The notes: generated from the letters alone by a model not told the origin. Numbered from the stretch's first letter, positions 37,671 to 46,452 are shown. The stretch is 64,000 nt of DNA from an uncultured Oscillospiraceae bacterium (GCA_947599925.1 CANQFT010000003.1:62001-126000); one strand, 5' to 3'. Translations and numbers: made by a program.

Positions 37671-37699
37671 ATTATACGATACCGCCGCCAAAAAGTAAA
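37671..37699 (-). promoter_or_regulatory. Sigma-A promoter of the NifU-like/GGGtGRT operon
   Basis: TTTACT, a 17-base spacer, then TATAAT on the minus strand, 59 bases before the start. Confidence 0.75.
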
Positions 37700-37759
37700 G
37701 CGTTATTCTCAGGATTTTTCCTCCCAATTTTCCCAACTTTTTGTGCAACAAGCTGCCGC

Positions 37760-37796
37760 AAAAAACCGGCGCCGCCCCAGGCTGGGCAACGCCGGT
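37760..37796 (-). terminator. Intrinsic terminator after rplT
   Basis: ACCGGCG/CGCCGGT outer stem and a GCCC/GGGC inner stem, followed by TTTTTT on the minus strand. Confidence 0.85.
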
Positions 37797-37805
37797 ATGT
37801 TTCGC

Positions 37806-38159
37806 TTACTTCTGGGCCTTGGCCAGCTCCACCAGCTGGGCGAAGGCGGCCTTGTCGTTGACGGCAAGCTCGGCCAGCATCTTGCGGTCGATGGTCACAT
37901 TGGCCAGCTTCAAGCCGTGCATAAAGGTGGAGTAGTTCATGCCGCTGGCCTTGCACCCGGCGGAGATGCGGGTGATCCAAAGCTGACGGAAGTCGCGCTT
38001 TTTCAGCCGGCGGCCGGTGTAGGCGTACTGCAGGGACTTCATCACCTGCTCCTTGGCCATCTTGAAGTGCTTGCTCTTGGCGCCCCAGTAGCCCTTGGCC
38101 ATCTTGAGCGTCTTATTCCTTCTCTTGCGCGTCATCATCGCGCCTTTCACTCTAGCCAT
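37806..38159 (-). CDS. rplT: 50S ribosomal protein L20
   Basis: 117 residues. [20 protein letters not shown] and the C-terminal [20 protein letters not shown] are L20 signatures. It is an early rRNA-binding assembly protein and in Firmicutes represses its own operon by binding the leader RNA. It is the last gene of infC-rpmI-rplT. Confidence 0.98.
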   Translation of the reverse strand: MARVKGAMMTRKRRNKTLKMAKGYWGAKSKHFKMAKEQVMKSLQYAYTGRRLKKRDFRQLWITRISAGCKASGMNYSTFMHGLKLANVTIDRKMLAELAVNDKAAFAQLVELAKAQK

Positions 38160-38195
38160 TTTGAAAAGCCTCCTATATCTTGGTAAAGGGTCTGA

Positions 38196-38405
38196 TTATT
38201 TGTAGGGGATCATGCGCTTGATGGTAGCGGCGTTGGTGACGTCGGCATAGGCGCCGGCGCGGAGGCCTCTCTTGCGCTTGGTGGTCTTGCCGTGGCCGTT
38301 CAAGAGGTGGCTCTTGTAGGCGTGGGCGCGCTTGACCTTGCCGGTCTTGGTGAGCTTGAAGCGCTTCTTGGAAGCGGAGTGGGTCTTCAGCTTGATCTTA
38401 GCCAT
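38196..38405 (-). CDS. rpmI: 50S ribosomal protein L35
   Basis: 69 residues, a basic protein starting [19 protein letters not shown] with the L35 signature and ending with [13 protein letters not shown]. It overlaps the end of infC by 8 bases, the usual gene order. Confidence 0.98.
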   Translation of the reverse strand: MAKIKLKTHSASKKRFKLTKTGKVKRAHAYKSHLLNGHGKTTKRKRGLRAGAYADVTNAATIKRMIPYK

Positions 38406-38988
38406 TTTCGCGTTCTCCTTCGTTTTTGGTTTCTTCGGCCTTGGGCTCGGACCGTTTGGCCTTTTTGCCGTCCTCTTTGGCCTTGGGTGCCAGGAAGATG
38501 CTCATGTGCCTTCCGTCCAGCTTGGGGTCCTTTTCCATATTGGCGGTCTCGGCGCAGGCGTCGGCGAACTTCACCAGCAGGTCCCGGCCGATCTCGGTGT
38601 GGGCCATCTCCCTGCCCCGGAAGCGGACCGTGACCTTGACCCGGTTGCCTTCGCCCAGGAATTTCTGGGCGTTGCGCAGCTTGACGTTGAAGTCGCCCAC
38701 GTCGATACCGGGAGACATCCGGATCTCCTTGATCTCCACAACGTGCTGGTTCTTGCGGGCTTCCTTGTCCCGCTTGGCCTGCTCAAAGCGGTACTTGCCG
38801 TAGTCCATGAGCTTGCACACCGGGGGCACGGCGTTGGGGGAGATCTTCACCAGGTCCAGCTCCGCCTCCTCAGCCTTGACCAAGGCTTCCTGGGCGGACA
38901 TGATGCCCAGCTGCTCGCCGGTCTCGCCCACCAGGCGGACCTCCTTGTCCCGGATCTCCTCGTTGATTTGATGGACCGTGTTAGCGAT
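38398..38988 (-). CDS. infC: Translation initiation factor IF-3, ATC start
   Basis: 196 residues. GGAGGTG lies 7 bases before an ATC at 38988, giving a protein that begins (M)[19 protein letters not shown] as IF-3 should. No ATG, GTG or TTG in this frame fits. A non-standard AUU/AUC/AUA start is a known infC feature that lets IF-3, which rejects such starts, limit its own synthesis. [21 protein letters not shown] and the C-terminal domain with EIRMSPGID and [12 protein letters not shown] are intact; the tail is charged and longer than usual. Confidence 0.94.
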   Translation of the reverse strand: MANTVHQINEEIRDKEVRLVGETGEQLGIMSAQEALVKAEEAELDLVKISPNAVPPVCKLMDYGKYRFEQAKRDKEARKNQHVVEIKEIRMSPGIDVGDFNVKLRNAQKFLGEGNRVKVTVRFRGREMAHTEIGRDLLVKFADACAETANMEKDPKLDGRHMSIFLAPKAKEDGKKAKRSEPKAEETKNEGERENG

Positions 38989-39141
38989 GGAAAAACACCT
39001 CCAAACATAAAAAGACGGATACCTGAAACGGTACCCGAACTCCACGCCAAATCCCACCGCGCCACGCGGCGGGACCGTCCATGTTGACCCTTTGGCCGGA
39101 GCCTGGGGTGAGGAGGGGGTACCCTTCCTACTTCCTTGTAC
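38989..39141 (-). ncRNA. L20-leader-like 5' UTR
   Basis: About 150 bases between the promoter and infC. It contains a 10-bp GC stem (TCCCGCCGCG/CGCGGTGGGA) and the terminator hairpin above. Firmicute infC operons carry an L20-binding leader at this place; here that is inferred from position and the hairpins, not from a sequence match. Confidence 0.65.
39009..39037 (-). terminator. Attenuator hairpin in the infC-rpmI-rplT leader
   Basis: On the minus strand CGGGTACC, a 6-base loop, GGTATCCG, then TCTTTTTAT, ending 20 bases before the infC start. With the stem further upstream it fits the L20-leader type of control. Confidence 0.75.
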
Positions 39142-39147
39142 CGGAGC

Positions 39148-39176
39148 ATTATATCAGCCAAACCCCGCCTTGTCAA
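39148..39176 (-). promoter_or_regulatory. Consensus sigma-A promoter of infC-rpmI-rplT
   Basis: TTGACA, exactly 17 bases, TATAAT on the minus strand. It is the best promoter in the window, as expected for ribosomal genes. Confidence 0.92.
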
Positions 39177-39208
39177 CACAAATTTTCCATCTCCGGGCCA
39201 ACCCGCTC

Positions 39209-39246
39209 CAAAAAGGCCCCGGCAGGGTCTCCCCCGCCGGGGCCTT
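39209..39246 (-). terminator. Intrinsic terminator after the TIGR04255 gene
   Basis: AAGGCCCCGGC/GCCGGGGCCTT 11-bp stem followed by TTTTT on the minus strand, 10 bases past the stop. Confidence 0.88.
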
Positions 39247-39255
39247 GCCCGCTTT

Positions 39256-40047
39256 TCAGTCGTCGATAGGCTCGGGGCCCATGGCGGTGTGGAGCTCGGA
39301 GGTGATGGCCCCGCGGAAAATGCGGTCGGCATAGCCGTGCAGGGTCTGCAGGGTCTCCGGCAGGTCCGGCGTCTTCACGTTGCCGGTGACAGACAGGTCG
39401 TTGTCCAGGATGAATTTCACCTCCGGGTCCCGCTTCCCGTCGCCCAAGAGCCCCAGCCCGGCGTGGATCTTGGCCCGGCAGCCGTTCTCCAGCGCCATCT
39501 CCACATCCACCGCGCACTTGCTCAGCGTCCCCTCCGCCACGTCCGGCTCGGCCATCACCCCCAACCAGGCGGGCTGGATGAGGTCGGACCACGGGGTCTC
39601 CTCCAGGTGCAGCCGCTTCCGGGACACGGCGTTGACATACCGCAGGCCGATGCGCTCGAAAAAGGCGGGGTGGTAGATGGGGATAAACTCCGCCAGCGCC
39701 TTGTCCAGCCGCCGGGCAAACTCCTCCCACTGGGTGTACCCCACCGTGGACAGGGCGATGAAGCCGGAGGTGAGATTCACCTTCCAGCGGTTGTCCTCGG
39801 AGAGAAACACATAGTTGTTGATGGGCTTTTGCGCCTCCACGGTGGGGTTGGGCGTGTTGGCGTTCACCACGCGGGGCGCGGGCCTGTCGTGCTGCAGTTG
39901 ATACCTGGGGTAATCGCCCCGTATCCGCTCCTGAAAGTCCGCGGGCTCCTGGGCGCCAATGGACAAAATGGCCGGAAAGCGAAGCTGGCAGATGGTCTCG
40001 ATGACGGTGGGCGCCATATAGCGGTAGCGGTCGGCGGATGCGAACAC
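39256..40047 (-). CDS. TIGR04255 family protein
   Basis: 263 residues from a GTG at 40047, with AAAGGGG 8 bases upstream. The N-terminal TVIETICQLRFP and PADFQERIRGDYPRYQL match the TIGR04255 pattern, as do the following SEDNRWKVNLTSGFIALST and FERIGLRYVNA. It is a soluble, strand-rich protein. The family is scattered across bacteria and has no assigned function; some members lie in mobile or defence regions, but nothing of that kind surrounds this one. It is monocistronic, divergent from rubrerythrin. Confidence 0.75.
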   Translation of the reverse strand: MFASADRYRYMAPTVIETICQLRFPAILSIGAQEPADFQERIRGDYPRYQLQHDRPAPRVVNANTPNPTVEAQKPINNYVFLSEDNRWKVNLTSGFIALSTVGYTQWEEFARRLDKALAEFIPIYHPAFFERIGLRYVNAVSRKRLHLEETPWSDLIQPAWLGVMAEPDVAEGTLSKCAVDVEMALENGCRAKIHAGLGLLGDGKRDPEVKFILDNDLSVTGNVKTPDLPETLQTLHGYADRIFRGAITSELHTAMGPEPIDD

Positions 40048-40139
40048 GGCAAAGACCCCTTTCCCAACAAAACTCTTTACCGCTATTCTACCCCATGCGC
40101 CCGGAAAAGTCAATTCGCCCCACTTTTGAAAAGTTCCCC

Positions 40140-40168
40140 TTGACAGCAGGGAAAAAATACCGTATCAT
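40140..40168 (+). promoter_or_regulatory. Sigma-A promoter of the rubrerythrin operon
   Basis: TTGACA, a 17-base spacer, then TATCAT. Transcription would start near 40175, just before the PerR-like box. Confidence 0.85.
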
Positions 40169-40195
40169 AAAACAACAATCAGGAATGGTTCCTAT

Positions 40196-40210
40196 TAAGA
40201 ATCATTCTTA
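40196..40210 (+). promoter_or_regulatory. PerR/Fur-type box
   Basis: TAAGAATCATTCTTA is a perfect 7-1-7 inverted repeat, the layout of PerR boxes (consensus close to TTATAATNATTATAA). It lies about 20 bases after the predicted start site, where a bound repressor would block rubrerythrin transcription until peroxide is present. Confidence 0.75.
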
Positions 40211-40240
40211 CATCTTATCTGATACAGGAGGTACATTATT

Positions 40241-40783
40241 ATGGCCAAGTATGTCTGCAGTGTCTGTGGCTACGTCTACGAAGGGGACGAGCCTCCCGCG
40301 TCCTGCCCCGTCTGTAAGGCTCCCGCCGAGAAGTTCGTCAAGCAGGGCGGCGACGTGACCTGGGCCGCCGAGCACGTGGTCGGCGTGGCCCAGGGCGCGC
40401 CGGAGGACATTCTGGAAGGTCTGCGCATGAACTTCCAGGGCGAGTGCACCGAGGTGGGTATGTATCTGGCCATGGCCCGTGTGGCCCACCGGGAGGGCTA
40501 CCCCGAGATCGGCCTCTACTGGGAAAAGGCCGCTTTCGAGGAGGCCGAGCACGCCGCCAAGTTCGCCGAGCTGCTGGGCGAGGTGGTGACCGACTCCACC
40601 AAGAAGAACCTGGAGATGCGCGTGGAGGCCGAGCACGGCGCCACCCAGGGCAAGACCGACCTGGCCAAGCGGGCCAAGGAGCTGAACCTGGACGCCATCC
40701 ACGACACCGTCCACGAGATGGCCCGCGACGAGGCCCGGCACGGCAAGGCCCTCAAGGGTCTGCTGGACCGCTACTTCGGCTAA
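40241..40783 (+). CDS. Reverse rubrerythrin (N-terminal rubredoxin domain)
   Basis: 180 residues from the ATG at 40241, with AGGAGG upstream. The N-terminal rubredoxin domain (about 1-36) has CSVCG and CPVCK. The C-terminal four-helix di-iron domain has [28 protein letters not shown], and [12 protein letters not shown], giving the Glu/His ligands. The order is the reverse of classic rubrerythrin. It reduces hydrogen peroxide (and possibly oxygen) with electrons from NADH or reduced rubredoxin, protecting enzymes such as pyruvate:ferredoxin oxidoreductase. Co-transcribed with a Bfd-like protein and under a PerR-like box. Confidence 0.94.
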   Translation: MAKYVCSVCGYVYEGDEPPASCPVCKAPAEKFVKQGGDVTWAAEHVVGVAQGAPEDILEGLRMNFQGECTEVGMYLAMARVAHREGYPEIGLYWEKAAFEEAEHAAKFAELLGEVVTDSTKKNLEMRVEAEHGATQGKTDLAKRAKELNLDAIHDTVHEMARDEARHGKALKGLLDRYFG

Positions 40784-40807
40784 AAAATTTTTGGGAGGTA
40801 CAGCAAA

Positions 40808-40984
40808 ATGGATCTCAACGAAACCGTGTGCTTTTGCGGCGGCGTCACCGTGGGTGACATCAAGGCGGCCGTAGAGGCGGGCAACACCACCCTGGAGGCC
40901 GTCAAGGCCGCCACCGGCGCCTCCACCCACTGCGGCGGCTGCGAGGACAAGGTGGCCGAGCTGGTCCGGCAGTTCGTCGGCTGA
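40808..40984 (+). CDS. Bfd-like [2Fe-2S] binding protein
   Basis: 58 residues from the ATG at 40808, with GGGAGGT upstream. The BFD-type cluster motif is present as C-F-C near residue 8-10 and THCGGC near 41-46, with VTVGDIKAAVEAG between. BFD domains act as small electron carriers or as parts of oxidoreductases. It is 24 bases after rubrerythrin, so it may donate electrons to it or be induced with it for iron handling; both are inference. Confidence 0.85.
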   Translation: MDLNETVCFCGGVTVGDIKAAVEAGNTTLEAVKAATGASTHCGGCEDKVAELVRQFVG

Positions 40985-41000
40985 CCAGCGCGCCCCAAAA

Positions 41001-41039
41001 CCAAAACCCCTGAAACCTTGTGGTTTCAGGGGTTTTTGG
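41001..41039. terminator. Bidirectional terminator ('CCCCTGAAACC' type)
   Basis: CCAAAACCCCTGAAACC with a 4-base loop and its complement, T-run after. Same core as the terminator at 1900-1935. Confidence 0.9.
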
Positions 41040-41040
41040 T

Positions 41041-42006
41041 TTACTCCAGCAGGCTTTTCAAATATGCCCTGTACTCCTCCGCGGCCCACGCCGGCTCCAG
41101 CAGCCGGGCGCCGGGTCCCAGCCCCGCCAGCCAGCCCCAGAACTGCCGGGAGACCACCACGTCCAGGGTGACGGTGAATCCCTCTCCGTCCGGGACCAGC
41201 ATCGCGTCCCTGCCAAAGCGGTCCAGGATAATTCCCGCCATGGTCTCCGGGCACCGCAGCCGCACCTTGGCCGGCCGGCCGGAGAACATGGAGAAATACT
41301 GGGCGGCGTAGGCCGCCGAGTCAAAGTTCTGGGGCGTCTGGGCCCGCCGCTGGGTCACCTCCACCCCCGCCATCTTGTCCACGCGGTAGTGCCGGGTCTC
41401 GGTCTCGCCGGGCACCTGCCCCACCAGGTAGTAGTTGGCGTTGTCCCAAATCAGGCAGTAGGGCGCCACCAGATAGGTTTTCCCCTCGTGGCGAAAGACC
41501 TTCTCCTTGCGGCTGTTGTAGTCAAAGTACCGAAAGGCCACCATCACGCCGCCGGAGATGGCGGTGTGGATGGCGTCCACGGAGTAATACACGCTCTCGT
41601 TCATGCTCTTCACCCGGTCCCCCACAAAGACCTGCCGCCGCAGGGCCTTGGCCTGGTGACGGGAGGTGAGCCCGCCCAGCTTGCCGATGAGGGCGTCGGA
41701 CTTCTTCCCCGTGATGAACCGGCTGGCCTGCACCGCGTCCACCAGCAGCTTCAGCTCCGCCAGCTCAAACTCCCGCTGGCCCAGGTACACCCCGCCCTTT
41801 GGTCCCCGCACCCGCTGGATGTCCAAGCCCCAGTCGGCCAGGGTCTCCAGGTCGGCGTAGACGCTCTTGCGCTCGGCGGAGATGCCCCGCCGGGCCAGAT
41901 GGTCCAGGATCTCGGCGGTGGAGGCCACATGGTCCTCGTCGGTCTCCCGCCACAGGTAGTCCAACAGCGCCAGCACCTTGCCCTTTTGATTGCTCTGTCT
42001 GGCCAC
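41041..42006 (-). CDS. WYL-domain transcriptional regulator
   Basis: 321 residues from a GTG at 42006, with GGAGGG upstream. An N-terminal winged helix (about 1-65, STAEILDHLARRGISAERKSVYADLETL) precedes a WYL domain (about 140-220, FRYFDYNSRKEKVFRHEGKTYLVAPYCLIWDNANYYLVG) and a C-terminal extension. WYL domains often bind nucleic acid or nucleotide ligands. It lies last after the SLH phosphodiester glycosidase gene (21 bases), so it may be in that operon; the target is unknown. Confidence 0.92.
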   Translation of the reverse strand: MARQSNQKGKVLALLDYLWRETDEDHVASTAEILDHLARRGISAERKSVYADLETLADWGLDIQRVRGPKGGVYLGQREFELAELKLLVDAVQASRFITGKKSDALIGKLGGLTSRHQAKALRRQVFVGDRVKSMNESVYYSVDAIHTAISGGVMVAFRYFDYNSRKEKVFRHEGKTYLVAPYCLIWDNANYYLVGQVPGETETRHYRVDKMAGVEVTQRRAQTPQNFDSAAYAAQYFSMFSGRPAKVRLRCPETMAGIILDRFGRDAMLVPDGEGFTVTLDVVVSRQFWGWLAGLGPGARLLEPAWAAEEYRAYLKSLLE

Positions 42007-42027
42007 GGTGGGCCCTCCTCTCTCCCC

Positions 42028-45000
42028 TCACCACATGGTGGCCAGCAGTTTGGCCACCTCGCCGCGGGTGATGTGGTCCACGGGCCGGACCTTGCCCTCG
42101 TACCCGCTGACAACGCCCTGCCCCGCCAGGGTGTAGACATAGTCCCTCGCCCAGTCGGGGATGTCGCCGTCATCGGCAAAGACCTGGCTCTGGGCCGCGT
42201 AGCCCCGCGCCTGGACCCGCCCCAGCATGGTCATGGCCTGACAGCGGGTGAGAGGCTCGTTGGGCCAGGCGTACAGCCCGTCGGCCTCCACGCTGCCCGC
42301 CAGCACGCCGATCTGGTAGAGATAGCCCACCGCTTGCCGCGCCCAGTCGGGGATGTCCCCGGCGTCGGCAAAGGGCAGCCCTGCCCCGGCCAGGGCGTCC
42401 GCCTCCGGCCTCAGCCAGCGGCACAGCATGGTGGCGAACTCCCCTCTTGTGATGTTGGTGTCCGGGTCAAAGACCGGCCCCTCCCCCTCCTTGGACCGTC
42501 CGTTGGTGACGCCCTGGTCGTAGAGGTAGACCGCGTAGTCCCTGGCCCAGTGCCCGGCCACGTCTCCAAAGGGCAGTTCCCTGCCCTCTGCCGGGGCCAA
42601 CTCCGCGCTCTGCCGGACCAGATTGCCCGAGGCGTCCCGCACCGTCAGACTGACCCGGTGGAGCAGTCCGTCCTGGGGCAGTTGGGCGGTCAGGACGTCG
42701 CCCTCCAGGGAGAACTCCACGCCCCAGCCGTCCACGGTCAGCTCCACGCGTCCGGGGTCAAAGACCTTGTCCACATTGTCCCGCAGTGTGGCGGACACCC
42801 TGCCCTGGTCCACCGTCAGCCGCGCCGTGGGCGGCGTGGCGTCGGCGATGGGGCCGTTGGCGGAGATCAAGTGGTCCAGATATACCGTCCCCGTGGCCCC
42901 TTCGCCCGGCGTAAAGGTGAGGCCGGAGAGCTCCACGGTGTTCTCCGGGATGGGGACCATGACCTGTTCCCAACCCGCCGCGGGCCGCAGAGCCAGGAGC
43001 ACGGCGGTCTGGCTGCCGTCCTCCAGCGTCAGCTCGGCGGTGATGGTGAGGGCGCCGCCGTCGCCGTAGATCCAGCAGCCGAGCCAGGTCTCGCCCAGGT
43101 CGATGGGCAGATGACAGCTCACGCTGGCGCTCTTGTCCGTGGGGTGATCCACCCGCAAACTCTGTCTGCCGTAGCGCACCTGGACCCGCTCCGGCGCGCA
43201 GGTCACGTCCTCGCCCCCAAAGCCGGACAGGTCTCCCTCCAGCGCGTCCACCTCCTTGACGTGGCCGCCCACGGCGATGGGGATGGACACGCTCCGCTCT
43301 CCGGCGGTGACAGTCAGCTGTCCCGACCCGGCCCGGTTCCCGGCGGTGACGTTGCCGTAGGGGTCCACCGTGCCCAGCTCGGCGGGCACGGACCAGGCAA
43401 AACAGCTGTCGTCGGCGAGCAGGGGCAGTTTATACCACGTGGCCGAGGCGTTGAGCCCCACCTCCTGCCCCGGATCCAGATTCAGCGCCGTCACCTTGCT
43501 CCCTGTGGCGTCGGTGATGGAGATGTCGTCCGGGGTGGCCACCACCGTCATCCTGGCCGTGCCCGCGGCGCCGCCGGAGGCTGTGGCGGTGACGGTGGCG
43601 ATTCCCTTCTCCCCACCGGCCACGAACACGTTCCCCTCCATATAGCCGGGGCCGGAGACGGTGTAGCTCAGACCGTTGAGGGGCTCGTCCCCCATGGGGT
43701 AGTAGCCGGTGTCCACCCCCAGCCCGGTCAGACTTTGCCGGGCGCCGGAGAGCATCAGCGCGCTCTGGGGCTGGAGATAGACGCTGCCCAGCACCCCTGT
43801 GGGCTCCTCTTGGGAGACGAAAAACAGCGCGTCGCTCACCGCCCGCTGGCTGCCCTCGGAGGGCTTGTTCACCACGGAGAAAGAGGCGTCCAGCGCCCCC
43901 GTCGTCCCAAAGGTGGTGGAGCCGCCGCCGTCAAAGAGCACCGCGTCCACACAGCCCAGCTCCTGGAGCCGCTTGGCCACCTGTTGGACGCTGGCCCCCA
44001 CGCTGTGACCGGCCCGGCGGCCGTCGATGGTGTAGAGGATGACGGTGCCGTCGGCCTTCACGCCCAGGGCGGTGCGGGGGTCGGCGCTCTGCCCCAGCCC
44101 CTCCGGCACCTGGCCGTCCTGCAAGATCATGGCATAGGCGCCCAGGGCGGTGTAGGCCCGCTCCCAGCGGGGGTCCGGCGAAGTCGCCTCCACCCTCACC
44201 CTCTCGCCGGGGACCATGGCCTGGGCCTCCTCCACCAGAAAGCTGTCCCCGCCGCCGGCGATGGACAGCACCAGCCGCCCCTGGGGGATGCTCACCGCGC
44301 CGCTCTGCCTGGCGACGGACTCCACCACGCAGTCCAGCCCGCCGCCGATCCGCAACGCCGCCTCCGCCGTCTCCAGCGCCGCCGCGCCCCGCGCCAGCTC
44401 CGCTTTCCAGAGTTCCATCTCCCGCTCCCAGGCGGTCAACTCCTCCGCGTACCGGGCCCGCTCCGCCTCCCAGGCGTTCAGGGCCTCCAACTGCTCCGGC
44501 GTGACCTCCGGCGCCTCTCCGTCGGGCCCGGGCTGTCCCTCCAGCGCGGCCCAGATGGCGTCCGGGTCCAGCCCCTCCGGAAGCACGGGCTCCGTCGGCG
44601 CGGGGCCGGGCTTCTGGGGCTCGGCGTAGTCGGCGGGCACATTCACCGGCCGAAGCACCACGTTGACGCCGTCGCCGCCGGCCTTGGTGGAGGCGCCGAA
44701 GTCCCCGCTATACAAAAAGTACCCGTCCTTGGCGGTGCGGCTTTTGTTGTAGCCGCCGGAGATGGACAGCGTGTAGCCGTGAAAGGCGGCGGTGAGGGAC
44801 ACATCCGGCTTCCCCACAAAGCACGCCCCGTCCTGGTCAAAGCCCACGGCGTAGTGGTAGGAGGAGCTGGTCCGCAGCGCGCCGTAGCTCACCACCATGC
44901 CCAGGGGCACGCCGGAGGCCATGACAAAATAATCCCCGTTGGCCCCGGCCAGCACCCGGTATCCAAGCTCCTCCAGGCCCTTGGCCATGGAGGTCAGGGT

Positions 45001-45252
45001 GGCGGTGGCGGGGACGCTGGTGCCGTAGCACACCAGAGGCTGGGTCCCCTGGCCGGGGGTGTAGACCGCGTACTGCTCCCGGCGGTAGTCCTGCTTGCTG
45101 TCCCCCCATAGGACCTGGGACGAGACGCTGAGACCGGGGCCCAGCACGGTGTCCGTCTGATAGAGCTCCCACCCCAGCGCTTGCGAGGCCAGGGCGGCCG
45201 GGGCCGACATCAGCGTTATGATCAGCAAAAGGGCGATGGCGCGGCGTGTCAT
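42028..45252 (-). CDS. SLH-anchored phosphodiester glycosidase (NAGPA-type)
   Basis: 1074 residues. Signal peptide 1-23. The phosphodiester glycosidase domain is split: an N-terminal half with GANGDYFVMASGVPLG and a C-terminal half with DGRRAGHSVGASVQQVA and VLFDGGGSTTF (about residue 444). Between them is a Glu/Ala-rich coiled-coil-like insert (about 230-300). Big-like/carbohydrate-binding-like domains follow (about 520-890), then three SLH motifs (897-1070, e.g. GHWARDYAVYLYDQGV). The enzyme family removes GlcNAc from phosphodiesters; here a wall teichoic-type polymer is a plausible substrate. Co-transcribed with the HemW-like gene upstream. Confidence 0.88.
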   Translation of the reverse strand: MTRRAIALLLIITLMSAPAALASQALGWELYQTDTVLGPGLSVSSQVLWGDSKQDYRREQYAVYTPGQGTQPLVCYGTSVPATATLTSMAKGLEELGYRVLAGANGDYFVMASGVPLGMVVSYGALRTSSSYHYAVGFDQDGACFVGKPDVSLTAAFHGYTLSISGGYNKSRTAKDGYFLYSGDFGASTKAGGDGVNVVLRPVNVPADYAEPQKPGPAPTEPVLPEGLDPDAIWAALEGQPGPDGEAPEVTPEQLEALNAWEAERARYAEELTAWEREMELWKAELARGAAALETAEAALRIGGGLDCVVESVARQSGAVSIPQGRLVLSIAGGGDSFLVEEAQAMVPGERVRVEATSPDPRWERAYTALGAYAMILQDGQVPEGLGQSADPRTALGVKADGTVILYTIDGRRAGHSVGASVQQVAKRLQELGCVDAVLFDGGGSTTFGTTGALDASFSVVNKPSEGSQRAVSDALFFVSQEEPTGVLGSVYLQPQSALMLSGARQSLTGLGVDTGYYPMGDEPLNGLSYTVSGPGYMEGNVFVAGGEKGIATVTATASGGAAGTARMTVVATPDDISITDATGSKVTALNLDPGQEVGLNASATWYKLPLLADDSCFAWSVPAELGTVDPYGNVTAGNRAGSGQLTVTAGERSVSIPIAVGGHVKEVDALEGDLSGFGGEDVTCAPERVQVRYGRQSLRVDHPTDKSASVSCHLPIDLGETWLGCWIYGDGGALTITAELTLEDGSQTAVLLALRPAAGWEQVMVPIPENTVELSGLTFTPGEGATGTVYLDHLISANGPIADATPPTARLTVDQGRVSATLRDNVDKVFDPGRVELTVDGWGVEFSLEGDVLTAQLPQDGLLHRVSLTVRDASGNLVRQSAELAPAEGRELPFGDVAGHWARDYAVYLYDQGVTNGRSKEGEGPVFDPDTNITRGEFATMLCRWLRPEADALAGAGLPFADAGDIPDWARQAVGYLYQIGVLAGSVEADGLYAWPNEPLTRCQAMTMLGRVQARGYAAQSQVFADDGDIPDWARDYVYTLAGQGVVSGYEGKVRPVDHITRGEVAKLLATMW

Positions 45253-45261
45253 AATTTCCTC

Positions 45262-46452
45262 CTATTCCTGGGTGCGGCGCAGATAGCGCAGGGTGGCGGG
45301 CAGGGTGGCCCGCTCCTGCCGCTCCAACAGCTGTCCGATGAGCTGGTTGGAGCGCAAAAAACCCTCCGGGGTCAGCCGCCAGCGGCCCTCCTGCCGCCGG
45401 ATCCAGCCCTGGCGCTCATACTGGATGAGCAACGGCGTCAGCGCCTCAAAGTCCATGTAATATTCCCTTCTGTACTCCCACTCCTCAATGCCCAGCGTGG
45501 TACGCAGCCGGAGCATCAGGTATTCCGAGGCCCGCTCGCTGTGGGGCACGATCTGGTCCTCGTCCAGCAGCCGCGTCCCCTCCTCCACGCCCCGGATATA
45601 GCCCTCCAGGTCCCGGACAAAGGAGAAGCGGCGGTTTCCAAAGTCGCTGTGGGCGCCGGGCCCGAAGCCCAGATAGGGCTTCATCAGCCAGTATTTCAGA
45701 TTGTGGCGGGACTGGAAGCCGGGCTTGGAGAAGTTGGAGATCTCGTACTGCTCGTACCCCTTCCCCTCCAAAAATTCCACCATGTAGAGGTAGGCGTCGG
45801 CCTGAAAGTCCTCGTCGGGCAGCACCTCTCCGGCGGCCACCCGCTCCCCCAGGGCCGTCCCCTCCTCCACCTTGAGCCCGTAGCCGGAGATGTGCTCCGG
45901 CCCCAGCTCCACGGCGGCCTCCAGGGTCTCCCGCCAGCTCTCCATGGTCTGTCCGGGCAGACCGTAGATCAGATCCAGGCTCAGATTTCGGAACTTGGCT
46001 CTCCGGGCCCACTCCACCGCCTGGCGGACCTGGGCGAAGTCGTGGGGGCGGCCCACGGCGGCCAGCTCCTCGTCCCTGGCCGACTGCATCCCCAGGGAGA
46101 GGCGGTTGAATCCGCCCCGGCGCAGACGCTTCAGGGTCTTCAGATCCACCGAGTCCGGGTTGGCCTCCACCGTGACCTCCGCCTCCCGGCTCACCTGGAA
46201 ACGCTTTTTCACATGGGCCAGGAGTTGGCAGAGGGCCTTGGCCCCCAACAGCGTGGGCGTGCCGCCGCCGAAGTAGACCGTGTCCACCTGCTCGTTTCGC
46301 GCCTGGGGCGCGGTCTCGTCCATGTGGGCCTGGAGCGCCTGGACGTAGCGCGCCCGCCACTCCCCATGGTCCGCCAGGGAGTAGAAGTCGCAGTAGGCGC
46401 ACTTGCTCTTACAAAAGGGGATATGAATATAGACGCCAAGCTTCTCCGCCAA
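45262..46452 (-). CDS. hemW: HemW-like radical SAM protein
   Basis: 396 residues from a TTG at 46452, with GAGGTGGGG upstream. YIHIPFCKSKCAYCDFYS has the C-x3-C-x2-C cluster motif with the extra cysteine used in HemW; FGGGTPTLL, VEANPDS, LSLGMQSA, and DLIYGLPGQT follow. The C-terminal HemN domain ends with a winged-helix-like part. HemW proteins were annotated as oxygen-independent coproporphyrinogen oxidase but act mainly as heme chaperones. It has its own promoter and a leader of degenerate repeats. Other haem genes are not in the window. Confidence 0.93.
   Translation of the reverse strand: MAEKLGVYIHIPFCKSKCAYCDFYSLADHGEWRARYVQALQAHMDETAPQARNEQVDTVYFGGGTPTLLGAKALCQLLAHVKKRFQVSREAEVTVEANPDSVDLKTLKRLRRGGFNRLSLGMQSARDEELAAVGRPHDFAQVRQAVEWARRAKFRNLSLDLIYGLPGQTMESWRETLEAAVELGPEHISGYGLKVEEGTALGERVAAGEVLPDEDFQADAYLYMVEFLEGKGYEQYEISNFSKPGFQSRHNLKYWLMKPYLGFGPGAHSDFGNRRFSFVRDLEGYIRGVEEGTRLLDEDQIVPHSERASEYLMLRLRTTLGIEEWEYRREYYMDFEALTPLLIQYERQGWIRRQEGRWRLTPEGFLRSNQLIGQLLERQERATLPATLRYLRRTQE

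Noticed and set aside
41020-45111. A 1363-codon open frame on the plus strand
   Set aside because: It lies antisense to the WYL and SLH-glycosidase genes, both with clear domains, and has only low-complexity composition; a by-product of high GC.
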